NCBI GenBank assembly: GCA_012274205.1
Contig: JAAOZY010000024.1
Span: 1-15,294 of the forward strand
DNA: 15,294 nucleotides
Direction of reading: 5' to 3'
Source: Betaproteobacteria bacterium
Lineage (GTDB): Bacteria > Pseudomonadota > Gammaproteobacteria > Burkholderiales > SG8-39
Numbering within the stretch: the stretch's first letter is position 1; each line of letters starts with the position of its first letter. Of the stretch, positions 1 to 8,500 are shown piece after piece. A program made the translations under genes and the position numbers. The notes beneath the pieces are model-generated. The model did no database searches and was not told the DNA's origin. It was given only the letters and a program-made list of their open reading frames with translations.

Positions 1-80
1 GGGATGCGACCGGCCGCGATTGCCGCCGGACGCCGACAGCACCCGGGGTCGAACCGAGACTCAGCAACGGAGGCGGCGGC

Positions 81-956
81 ATGAAGGGCATCATCCTCGC
101 CGGCGGCTCCGGCACGCGCCTGTATCCGGTGACGCACGCCGTGTCCAAGCAGCTGCTGCCGATTTACGACAAGCCGATGATCTACTATCCGCTATCGACA
201 TTGATGCTGGCGGGGATACGCGACTTCCTGGTGATCTCCACGCCCGAGGACACGCCGCGCTTTAGGCAGTTGCTCGGCGACGGCTCGCAATGGGGGATTC
301 AGCTGTCGTACGCAGTGCAGCCGGCGCCGGAGGGCATCGCGCAGGCTTTCATCATCGGCGCCGATTTCATCGGCGGCGAGCGTTCGGCGCTGATCCTTGG
401 CGACAATATTTTCCACGGCACCGATTTGGTGGCCAATTTGCGTGCGGCCGTCGAGCGCACGGTCGGCGCGACAGCCTTTGCCTATGCAGTGCAGGACCCT
501 GAGCGCTACGGCGTGGTCGAGTTCGACGCGACGCGCAAGGTGCTGTCGATCGAGGAAAAGCCGAAACAGCCGAAGTCGCGCTACGCCGTGACCGGCCTGT
601 ACTTCTACGACGCCCAGGTGGTCGAGCTGGCGCGTGCGCTCAAACCCTCGGCACGCGGCGAGCTCGAAATCACCGATCTGAACCGCCGCTATCTGGAGCA
701 GGGGCAGCTGAACGTGGAGGTCATGGGCCGCGGCACCGCCTGGCTCGATACCGGCACGCACGAGTCCCTGCTCGAAGCCTCGACCTTCATCCAGATCATC
801 GAAAAGCGCCAGGGTCTCAAGATCGCCTGCGTCGAGGAGATCGCCTACCGCCTCGGCTACATCGACGCCGCGCAGCTCGAGCGATTGGCCGCGCCGATGC
901 GCAACAACGGCTATGGTCAGTATCTGCTGAGCGTGTTGCAGGATCGGGTTTTTTGA
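81..956 (+). CDS. rmlA: Glucose-1-phosphate thymidylyltransferase (RmlA)
   Basis: This enzyme makes dTDP-glucose from glucose-1-phosphate and dTTP, the first cytoplasmic step of dTDP-L-rhamnose synthesis. The 291-aa product has the usual length for the family. The nucleotidyltransferase motif GGSGTR is at residues 8-13, followed by the SKQLLPIYDKPMIYYPLS stretch typical of RmlA. GDN is at 107-109 and an EEKP motif near residue 158. The ATG at 81 follows a GGAGG ribosome site at about 70-74 and begins exactly at the conserved MKGIILAGG N-terminus. The stop overlaps the rmlC start (TGATG), so the two are translationally coupled. The frame ahead of the gene is open to the window edge, so the upstream neighbour, perhaps rmlB, cannot be identified. 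Family assignment is very secure. Confidence 0.97.
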   Translation: MKGIILAGGSGTRLYPVTHAVSKQLLPIYDKPMIYYPLSTLMLAGIRDFLVISTPEDTPRFRQLLGDGSQWGIQLSYAVQPAPEGIAQAFIIGADFIGGERSALILGDNIFHGTDLVANLRAAVERTVGATAFAYAVQDPERYGVVEFDATRKVLSIEEKPKQPKSRYAVTGLYFYDAQVVELARALKPSARGELEITDLNRRYLEQGQLNVEVMGRGTAWLDTGTHESLLEASTFIQIIEKRQGLKIACVEEIAYRLGYIDAAQLERLAAPMRNNGYGQYLLSVLQDRVF

Positions 957-1501
957 TGCGCGTAACGTCGACCAAGATCGCCGGGGTCCTGCTGATCGAA
1001 CCCAAGGTATTCGGCGACGAGCGCGGTTTCTTTTTCGAAAGCTATAACGAGCGTGCATTCGCCGACGCGACTGGTCTTGCGCCGAAGTTCGTGCAGGACA
1101 ATCACTCGCGCTCGGTACGGAACACTCTGCGCGGATTGCATTACCAGATACGGCAGCCCCAAGGCAAGCTGGTGCGCGTCGTCGCGGGCGAGATATACGA
1201 CGTGATCGTGGACCTGCGCCGCAGCTCGCCGACATTCGGTAAGTGGGAAGGTCATCGTCTGTCCGCCGAAAACAAGAGTATGGTCTGGATTCCGGAGGGG
1301 CTGGCGCACGGCTTTTGCGTGCTCTCCGACAGCGCCGAATTTCTGTACAAGACCACCGACTACTGGGCGCCGGAGCATGAGCGCACCCTGCTCTGGAACG
1401 ATCCGGAGCTGGCCATTGAGTGGCCCCTCGCGGGCGAACCTATCCTGGCGGCCAAAGACAAGGCCGGCAAGCGCCTGTCGGAGGCCGAGGTCTTCGATTG
1501 A
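956..1501 (+). CDS. rmlC: dTDP-4-dehydrorhamnose 3,5-epimerase (RmlC)
   Basis: This cytoplasmic cupin enzyme epimerises dTDP-4-keto-6-deoxyglucose at C3 and C5, the third step of dTDP-rhamnose synthesis. The 181-aa product has the normal length. Conserved landmarks are FGDERGFFFESYN (19-31), the NTLRGLHYQ block with the likely catalytic base His62, Lys71 in QGKLVRVV, and FLYKTTDYW with Tyr131. I chose the ATG at 956, which overlaps the rmlA stop by one base. An in-frame TTG lies immediately upstream at 953. An AGGA at 940-943 is a somewhat distant ribosome site, so coupling to rmlA is likely. The 3' end overlaps the start of rmlD by four bases. Confidence 0.97.
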   Translation: MRVTSTKIAGVLLIEPKVFGDERGFFFESYNERAFADATGLAPKFVQDNHSRSVRNTLRGLHYQIRQPQGKLVRVVAGEIYDVIVDLRRSSPTFGKWEGHRLSAENKSMVWIPEGLAHGFCVLSDSAEFLYKTTDYWAPEHERTLLWNDPELAIEWPLAGEPILAAKDKAGKRLSEAEVFD

Positions 1502-2415
1502 GCCGTATCCTCGTCACCGGCAAGGACGGGCAGGTCGGCTTCGAACTGCTGCGCCGCCTCGCCGCGCTGGGGCAGGTCATCGGCGTGGGCCGTGGCGACA
1601 TGGACCTGGCGGACCCGGACGCAATCCGCCGCGGGCTGCGCGAATCCAAGCCTGACCTGATCGTCAACGCTGCGGCCTATACGGCGGTCGACAAGGCCGA
1701 ATCCGAGCCCGATCTCGCACTGGCCGTCAACGCAGTCGCCCCCGGCATTCTCGCCGAGGAGGCAAAGCGCCTCGGCGCTGCGCTGATTCATTTCTCTACC
1801 GACTACGTATTCGACGGTTCGAAGAACGCGCCGTACACAGAGGACGATGAACCGCGGCCCATCAATGCCTACGGCAGGACCAAGCTCGCCGGCGAACATG
1901 CGATCCAGGCGGTGGGCGCGCCGCACCTGATCTTGCGCACGAGCTGGGTCTACGGCATGCGCGGCAGGAATTTCCTGCTGACCGTCCTGCGCCTTGCGCG
2001 CGAGCGCGAGGAACTCGCCATCGTCGATGACCAGATCGGCGCGCCGACCTGGAGCCGCGCGATTGCCGCGGCCGCCGGCGCTATCCTCACCAGCATTGGC
2101 TACGGCCAGCCCGGCTTTCGCGATACCTGCGCCGGGAAGCGCGGCATCTACAACCTCAGCGCGGCAGGACAAACCTCCTGGCACGGATTCGCCACGGCGA
2201 TACTTGCAAACGCCGCGAGCGCGCGGTCCGGCGAGTCTACTTTCGCCCTCGCGCACCTGCCCGCGCTCAAACCGATCGCGACTGAGCAATACCCGTTGCC
2301 CGCGCCACGACCCCGCTACTCGGTGCTGTCGCACGCCAAACTGCAGCGCGAGTTCGGCCTCGCGATGCCGGGCTGGGAATTCAGTTTGGCGGATTGCATG
2401 CGTAGTGATAGCTGA
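1498..2415 (+). CDS. rmlD: dTDP-4-dehydrorhamnose reductase (RmlD)
   Basis: This short-chain dehydrogenase reduces dTDP-4-keto-L-rhamnose with NAD(P)H to give dTDP-L-rhamnose, the last step of the pathway. The Rossmann motif TGKDGQVG is at residues 7-14. HFSTDYVFDG is near 98-107, and the catalytic set is Thr101, Tyr125 and Lys129 (YGRTK). The open frame extends upstream inside rmlC, but homology begins at SRILVTGKDGQVG. The best start is therefore the TTG at 1498, which overlaps the rmlC TGA (TTGA) and has GAGG at 1487-1490 as ribosome site. This gives 305 aa, the usual family length. A non-ATG start is inferred because no ATG lies in the right place. Confidence 0.94.
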   Translation: MSRILVTGKDGQVGFELLRRLAALGQVIGVGRGDMDLADPDAIRRGLRESKPDLIVNAAAYTAVDKAESEPDLALAVNAVAPGILAEEAKRLGAALIHFSTDYVFDGSKNAPYTEDDEPRPINAYGRTKLAGEHAIQAVGAPHLILRTSWVYGMRGRNFLLTVLRLAREREELAIVDDQIGAPTWSRAIAAAAGAILTSIGYGQPGFRDTCAGKRGIYNLSAAGQTSWHGFATAILANAASARSGESTFALAHLPALKPIATEQYPLPAPRPRYSVLSHAKLQREFGLAMPGWEFSLADCMRSDS

Positions 2416-2530
2416 GAGCCAGGAATACGAATTCCGGGCTTCCGCGCGAATTCGCCGCCCGTGCGATTACGGTCGCAATTCATCTGCATAATCCAGCCCT
2501 TCACCACCTGTCTTAATCCAGATTCTTGAA

Positions 2531-2569
2531 ACTCGGCCGAACGGATGATTGTCGCCGAGTATTTTTCTT
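2531..2569 (+). terminator. Likely intrinsic terminator after the rml operon
   Basis: A perfect 7-bp inverted repeat, ACTCGGC (2531-2537) and GCCGAGT (2554-2560) around a 16-base loop, is followed by ATTTTTCTT. It lies 115 bases after the rmlD stop and before the secretion operon, where a terminator is expected. The long loop makes it moderate in strength. It also argues against starting the next gene at the TTG at 2549, which falls within this hairpin. Confidence 0.55.
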
Positions 2570-2620
2570 GCTAGCGTTCCCGCATACGAGTTCTGGCCGC
2601 AAACTTGTAAGAGGGCGCCC

Positions 2621-4747
2621 ATGTCGCTCGACGTGCCGTTGGCTAGCGTGCATTTTGTCTGGGCTTTGGGCGCCATCAGCCGGCTCCAGCGCGTTCCTTT
2701 TGCGCCGGAGCTCGTAGCACAACAGTTCCCGCCTCCATATTCTGCCGCGACGCTGCTCGATGCCGTTGCGGCATTGGGTTTCAAGGCGCAGCGGCATGCG
2801 CGTGCGGCGAACGACATTCAACGCGTACCCTTGCCCTGTCTGGTCCTGCTCAAATCATCCGAAAGCGGCGCCGGGAAATCCGGTGAACCCGGCGCGCACG
2901 CGCTGGGACTGGTGGTCAAGGCCGACGTAGAGAGCATCGTCATGTTCGAGCCGGGTGCAGCAGAGGGTGCAGCGCTCAGCGCGGCGGATTTCAAACTGCG
3001 CTACGCGGGCGAGCTGATACTGTTTAACCCGCAGCCTGCGCCTCTGCACGATGCGGACGGCGCTGCAGGACAGGATGGCGCGTTCGGCTTTTCCTGGTTC
3101 ATCCCCGAGCTGCTCAAGCACAAGCGCATCTGGCGCGACGTGCTGCTGGCGTCGCTGGCGATTCAGCTTGTAGCGCTGGCGACGCCGCTGTTCACGCAGG
3201 TGGTGCTGGACAAGGTGATCGTGCATCAAAGCTTGAACACGTTGACGGTTATCGGCATCGCGCTTGGCCTGTTTTTGCTGTTCAACGCCGGCATGAGCTG
3301 GATCCGGCAGTATCTTGTTTTACACACCGGCACGCGCGTGGACGCCGTGCTCGGCGCCCAGGTATTCGATCATCTGCTCAAGCTGCCGCCGCGCTACTAC
3401 GACTACCGGCCGACCGGCGTGGTGGTCGCGCGGCTGCACGGGGTCGAGACCATACGCGAATTCGTCGCCGGCGCCGCGGTGACGCTGCTGCTCGATCTGC
3501 CGTTCCTGCTGATCTTCCTGGCGGTGATGTTCTACTACAGCTGGATTCTGTCGCTGATCACGCTGGCCATTCTTGCCGCAATCATTCTGCTCAGCATCGC
3601 CGTGGTGCCGCAGATCCGCAAGCGCGTGAATCAGCAGTTCCTGCTCGGCGCGCGCAACCAGGCCTTCGTCACCGAATACATCGCCGGCATGGAAACGGTG
3701 AAATCGCTGCAGATGGAGCCGCAGCTCAAAACCCGCTACGGCGAATACCTGTCGAGCTACCTGCGCGCGGGCTTCGACACGCGCCAGCTGAGCAATACCT
3801 ACTACGCCGCAGCGAATGCGCTGGAGCAGCTCCTGACCCTGCTGGTCCTGATCGTCGGCGCGTCGATCGTGATGAACAACGAAGGCTTCACCATCGGCAT
3901 GCTGGTCGCGTTCCAGATGTTCGCCGGACGCATGTCGCAGCCGCTGCTGCGTCTCGTTGGTCTGTGGCAGGAATTCCAGCAGTCGGCCATCGCGGTCAAG
4001 CGCCTGGGCGACATCATGAATGCGCCGGTGGAGCCCTATTCGGTCGTTCCCGCGCGCGAGGGCGGCGGGGCGGGTGCGATAGAGATCGTCGACATGAGTT
4101 TCCGTTATGGCGACAGTCTGCCTTACCTGTTCCGCCACCTGGATGCCGCGCTGCGCCCGGGTGCCTGCGTTGCCCTCATGGGCCCGTCGGGCAGCGGCAA
4201 GAGCACGCTGGCCAAGCTGTTGCAGGGCTTTTATCTGCCGACCGAAGGCCAGATACGCATCGACGGACGCGACATCCGGCACCTGCCCGCGAACGAATTG
4301 CGCAACTACTTCGGCGTGGTGCCGCAGGAAACCGTGCTTTTTTCGGGCACCATCTACGACAACCTGATCGTCGCCAATCCGAACGCGACGTTCGAACAGC
4401 TGATGCAGGCCTGCAAGTGGGCCGAAATCCACGACACCATAGACCGGCTCCCCGAAGGCTATCAGACCCGCATCGGCGAGCACGGCGCCGGCCTGTCGGG
4501 CGGACAGAAACAGCGCCTCGCCATCGCGCGGGCGCTGCTCAAACGGCCGAAGATCCTCATCTTCGACGAAGCCGCCAGTAATCTGGACCGCCCCGTCGCG
4601 GAGCAGTTCGCGCGCACCATCAATCAGCTCAGGGGACGGGTGACCATGCTCTATATCACGCATCAGTTGCCGCAGGGTTTGGAGGTGGATGAGATCGTCA
4701 CCATCGGTGCGCCCACCGGCCCCGTCGAACATCCGAGCGCACCATGA
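2621..4747 (+). CDS. Type I secretion ABC exporter, HlyB-like, with C39-like domain
   Basis: This inner-membrane ATPase exports RTX proteins in one step, together with an HlyD adaptor and a TolC channel. At 708 aa it has almost exactly the size of HlyB. Residues 1-145 form a C39 peptidase-like domain without the catalytic cysteine near the N-terminus, as in HlyB, where the domain docks the unfolded RTX substrate. The membrane domain (about 165-465) contains FSWFIPELLKHKRIW and FTQVVLDKVIVH as in HlyB. The nucleotide-binding domain has Walker A GPSGSGKST (521-529), signature LSGGQKQR (625-632), Walker B ILIFDE ending in Glu650, and H-loop His681. The D-loop reads SNLD rather than SALD. The ATG at 2621 has an AAGAGGG ribosome site ten bases upstream. 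The stop overlaps the next gene (ATGA). The substrate is presumably the RTX lipase at 5409. Confidence 0.95.
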   Translation: MSLDVPLASVHFVWALGAISRLQRVPFAPELVAQQFPPPYSAATLLDAVAALGFKAQRHARAANDIQRVPLPCLVLLKSSESGAGKSGEPGAHALGLVVKADVESIVMFEPGAAEGAALSAADFKLRYAGELILFNPQPAPLHDADGAAGQDGAFGFSWFIPELLKHKRIWRDVLLASLAIQLVALATPLFTQVVLDKVIVHQSLNTLTVIGIALGLFLLFNAGMSWIRQYLVLHTGTRVDAVLGAQVFDHLLKLPPRYYDYRPTGVVVARLHGVETIREFVAGAAVTLLLDLPFLLIFLAVMFYYSWILSLITLAILAAIILLSIAVVPQIRKRVNQQFLLGARNQAFVTEYIAGMETVKSLQMEPQLKTRYGEYLSSYLRAGFDTRQLSNTYYAAANALEQLLTLLVLIVGASIVMNNEGFTIGMLVAFQMFAGRMSQPLLRLVGLWQEFQQSAIAVKRLGDIMNAPVEPYSVVPAREGGGAGAIEIVDMSFRYGDSLPYLFRHLDAALRPGACVALMGPSGSGKSTLAKLLQGFYLPTEGQIRIDGRDIRHLPANELRNYFGVVPQETVLFSGTIYDNLIVANPNATFEQLMQACKWAEIHDTIDRLPEGYQTRIGEHGAGLSGGQKQRLAIARALLKRPKILIFDEAASNLDRPVAEQFARTINQLRGRVTMLYITHQLPQGLEVDEIVTIGAPTGPVEHPSAP

Positions 4748-5385
4748 CCGGATTGGTCGTCCTGGGGATACTCCTCGCCTACATCGCGATTGCGGTTGGC
4801 ATTGCATCGCTGGTGAAGGGCGCCTGGAGAGCGCTCGTCATTGCAGTTTTCGTTCTGATCCCGACCTGGGACATCATTCCAGGCAAAGTCGCGCTCGCCC
4901 ACTACTGCGAAAAGGAAGGCGGCATCAGGATCTACCGCTCGGTAGATGGGGTGGAGGGTTTTTTGAGCCTGGGAGGTGGAGTGTATGAAGAGTATTTTAA
5001 GCTTTACGGCTACAAATACGTCGAGATCGCCAAGCCAGTTCGAGACCCTCGCGCTGGCCACAGTGTCAGTACTGAATACATTCGCGCAACGCTCGGAGAT
5101 GACGGCAAAGTCAAGAATGAAAAGATTGATCGTCCATTAAGTAGATACGCATACAAGGAGGCGCCACGTATTGGTGAGGGGCGGATGGATTTTGGGCTTG
5201 TGCGAAATATTGACTCCATTCTCGACTTACAGACCAATGAAATCATGGCGACACGCACTGAAATCTATTCGAGAGGAAATTGGTTACAGCGCTACGTTTC
5301 GCCGATCTTAGGGTCAGGTGGATATTGCGAGCGGGACCGCTCCGAATACAAGAAATTTTATGTGGGAACGATTAGGCCAATATAG
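4744..5385 (+). CDS. Unrecognised two-TM membrane protein in the secretion operon
   Basis: I do not recognise a family. The 213-aa product begins with two hydrophobic helices (about 4-23 and 29-46), joined by a short loop with Lys25 and Arg29. By the positive-inside rule this loop is cytoplasmic, so the ~165-residue C-terminal domain should be periplasmic. Its only two cysteines, Cys55 and Cys195, both fall in that domain and could form a disulfide. The start overlaps the exporter stop (ATGA) and the stop lies 23 bases before the lipase, so it belongs to the operon. GC content is 55-60% up to about 4980 and then 40-43% to the stop, which suggests a transferred or replaced C-terminal domain. 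An immunity protein, chaperone or lipase modulator is possible. That is inference from position, topology and composition only. Confidence 0.85.
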   Translation: MTGLVVLGILLAYIAIAVGIASLVKGAWRALVIAVFVLIPTWDIIPGKVALAHYCEKEGGIRIYRSVDGVEGFLSLGGGVYEEYFKLYGYKYVEIAKPVRDPRAGHSVSTEYIRATLGDDGKVKNEKIDRPLSRYAYKEAPRIGEGRMDFGLVRNIDSILDLQTNEIMATRTEIYSRGNWLQRYVSPILGSGGYCERDRSEYKKFYVGTIRPI

Positions 5386-5520
5386 AACTTACCCCGACGG
5401 GAAATGATATGGATAGCGCGAAAGCCTTATTTCAGAACGCACTGCTTGCGCAAGCTGTCTACGCGAACTTTGATAGCGATAGCGGATCAACTGTCTATCT
5501 AGACAATTCAGTCAAAGACA
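4981..5520. other. AT-rich mosaic patch spanning two genes
   Basis: Hand counts over 60-base blocks give 42% GC (4981-5040), 40% (5101-5160), 43% (5221-5280), 42% (5341-5400), 47% (5401-5460) and 42% (5461-5520). Blocks on either side give 58% (4921-4980) and 63% (5521-5580). The patch covers residues ~80-213 of the small membrane protein and ~1-37 of the lipase. The sharp edges suggest horizontal replacement of this segment as a unit. Confidence 0.7.
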
Positions 5521-8500
5521 GGATCCGAGCGGAGGGAGATGCAGACTTCACAAGCAACCAGGCTGCCACCTTCGCCGGCTCCCAAGGCTACACCCTCCTC
5601 AGCTTCACCTCCGACACCTCCACTGGTTTCGAGGCTGCCCTATTTGAAAGTCGCTCTGAGCCCGGCAAATACACACTCGCCATCCGCGGCACGGCCGGAC
5701 TACTGGACATCATAGGCGCCGACCTGTTTGGAATCGTGGCGCAGGGCCAGGCGGCGGCGCAGTCGGTATCGCTGTATCGATACTACAAGCGCTTGACTAC
5801 GCCGCGCGGAGCAGCGGTCGAATATTCCCAGGCGGAAATCGAATTGCTCGCCGCGGTCACCAACCGAAAGTACGATGGCTATGGCGCCGCGTATCTTCGA
5901 GGCTCCAAGGAATTCCAGCAGACTGCAGCGGGTTTGGCGGCAAAGGTAAAACTCGACACCGGCCTCGGGCGCCTCGATCCGAACGCCGTGATCGATGTAA
6001 CCGGCCACAGCCTGGGCGGGCATCTGGCGCAGGTATTCGGCGCATTGTTGTTCCCCGATCGCGTCGATCACATCTACACCTATAACGGCGCCGGGCTGGG
6101 CGGGTCGGTGTACAAGGCCGCGAAGAAGTTCCTGAGCGACCGCGGCATCGATCTTGGCGCCAGGAGCACCAACATTGTCGCCGAGGAAGGGCTGACGCTT
6201 GCGGCTGGTTTCGGCTACAAGTTCGGCTTGATACAGAAGCTCGCGATCGAGCCTGGGGTGCTCGCGGACAATCATTCGATTGCCAATTCCACCGATGCGC
6301 TGGCGATCTACGACTTGCTTGGGCAGATGTCGCCGGACCTGTCTCTCGACACGTTCAACAAGATCGTCCGTGATGCGACGAATGGTGCAAAGAATGGCTA
6401 CGAAGCAACCCTCGATATCGTGCGCCGGATATTTCTGGGTTCGGGCATTCAAACCACCCTGCCAAGCTTCCGCGACGACCTGGCCGCCCGCGACGAACTC
6501 TACAAGAACATCGATGAGCTGAAGAACAGTGCCGGCTTCAACGCGTTTGTGGGCACCGGCGGCCGGCCCTATAGCGTCGCATCCCTGATCGACGCGCTCA
6601 ATCCGGCTGGCCTTGCGACGGACGACACCGACGGAATCGCCTATCGCTACGCGCTGCAGCAGTTGAACCCATTCGCGATCGTGGGAACCGACTACGCGCA
6701 ATTCAACCGGAACGCAGAGCTCGACCTCTACGATTCCACGACAGGGCTGGGGACGATCACCTCGGCGTGGCTGCAGGACCGCGCCCAATTCCTGAGCTGG
6801 AAGAACCAAAAGAACCTCAACGATATCGCCGACGGCGTTCCGATCCTGCGCAAGGATAATGGTGTCGCGAGTTACCTCTTCACCGACAAGGCGCTTAAGG
6901 ACGCGCAGGGCCAGGACTACAGCATCCGTGTGGTGGGTGGCAATACGCTGCAACAAATCGACCCCATCCGCATCAGCTTCGCCAGCGATCAGGGCGACAG
7001 CCTGCAAGGCGGAAACTATGCCGATCGCCTGTATGGCGGCAAGGGAATAGATACGCTCACCGGGGGCGGAGGAGACGACTATCTCGAAGGCGGCGACTCG
7101 GTCGATACGCTCCGCGGAGATGCGGGCGACGACAAGCTGGTCGGCGGCAAGGGTGTCGATACGCTCATCGGAGGTGCGGACGACGATACCCTGGACGGGG
7201 GCAGGGACAACGACGTGTTGCAGGGCGGCGCCGGTAACGATACCTATATCATCCGCGCCAGCGACGGCAAGGACTCCATCCTCGATCACGAAGGGCGCAA
7301 TACCATCGTCTACGAAGACGCCGGCGGCCAACGGACAGTCCTGGCATTGTCCGCATTTGCAGTAGCCGGGGTAGCCAACACCTGGCGCGGGTCGCTCGCG
7401 GGCGGCGGCATAGTTGAGATTACACGCAACTCTCCTCTGACAGCGACGCTGCCGGACGGCACGCAGTTAGTCATCGATGACTACCAGGACGGAGATCTCG
7501 GGATCAATCTGCAGGAACGCCGCGACAATCCTATCGCGGCCCGCGAAATTTACGGCGATCTTTGGCCGATTCAAATTCTCGAGGAGTCGGGCAATTTTTA
7601 CTATAACTACGACGATTTGGGCAATAGGGTTGTCGATCTGGGGCGTTCCGCCGTGGGAGCGTGGGATAACCTCTGGGGAAGCGAAGGAAACGATTTCATC
7701 TCCACTGGCGAGGGCAGAGACGTCGTGCTGGCCATGGGAGGCGATGATTGGATACGGGCGGGCGGGTCCGACGACTACCTGGACGGCGGCGACGGCGACG
7801 ATGTGATCGAAGGTGGATTCACGTTATTGGATGCGAATCAGGAACCCAATATCGAGAGCAGGTTCGAAGGCGGTGACGGCAATGACAGGCTGTATGCCGA
7901 TGAAGTAGTCGAACTATCGCAAGACCTGATCGAACTTGGGATCGGGGAAGAATGGGAGGGGAATGTTGGCCTGACACTGTCCGGAGGGTTGGGTGACGAT
8001 ACCCTGGTCGGGTCAAATTACTTGGACAATTTGTTCGGTGGTTTGGGAAGAGATTTTATCGCAGGTCGCGGCGGGCGCGATGTCATCCTGGGCGATTCCA
8101 CATTCGAACGTACCGGGCCCGTACCGCGCGATCAGGTGGCCCAGGAGCCTGATTTTCCATATTACCCCTATGGAAACTTTCCGCGCGAGCTCGCGGAGGG
8201 TGACGACGATGTCCTGTTTGGCGGGACAGGCGGCGACGAGATCTGGGGCCAAGGCGGGGATGACTGGATATCCGGTGGAGAGGGCAACGATTTCATAGTC
8301 GGCGGCAGAGGGTCCGACCTTATGCTCGGCGGCGCCGGGAACGACACTATCCTTGCGGGTGGCCGGTACGGCGATTTTTTGCCATCGGACCGCGACGTCC
8401 TGGATGGAGGCGACGGAAACGACACTTTGAACAGCACGTCTGGGGACGATATATTTCTTGGCGGGGCGGGTGACGACAAGATTTCCTGCGGGTCGGGCGA

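Noticed and set aside
1..80. Open frame ending at the TGA at 82-84, possibly the tail of rmlB
   Set aside because: The 27 codons do not resemble an RmlB C-terminus, and all three + frames are open this close to the edge, so no gene can be supported.
2549..2620. Longer N-terminus for the ABC exporter from a TTG start
   Set aside because: It would place the start inside the likely terminator hairpin. The ATG at 2621 has a better ribosome site and gives the HlyB length.
3320..4807. Long reverse-strand open frame opposite the ABC exporter
   Set aside because: It mirrors the codon structure of a certain gene in GC-rich DNA, is rich in Arg/Gln/His with no domain, and has no ribosome site.
5700..7331. 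Long reverse-strand open frame (543 codons) opposite the lipase
   Set aside because: The forward strand encodes an unmistakable hydrolase and RTX array. The reverse frame is a GC-driven shadow.
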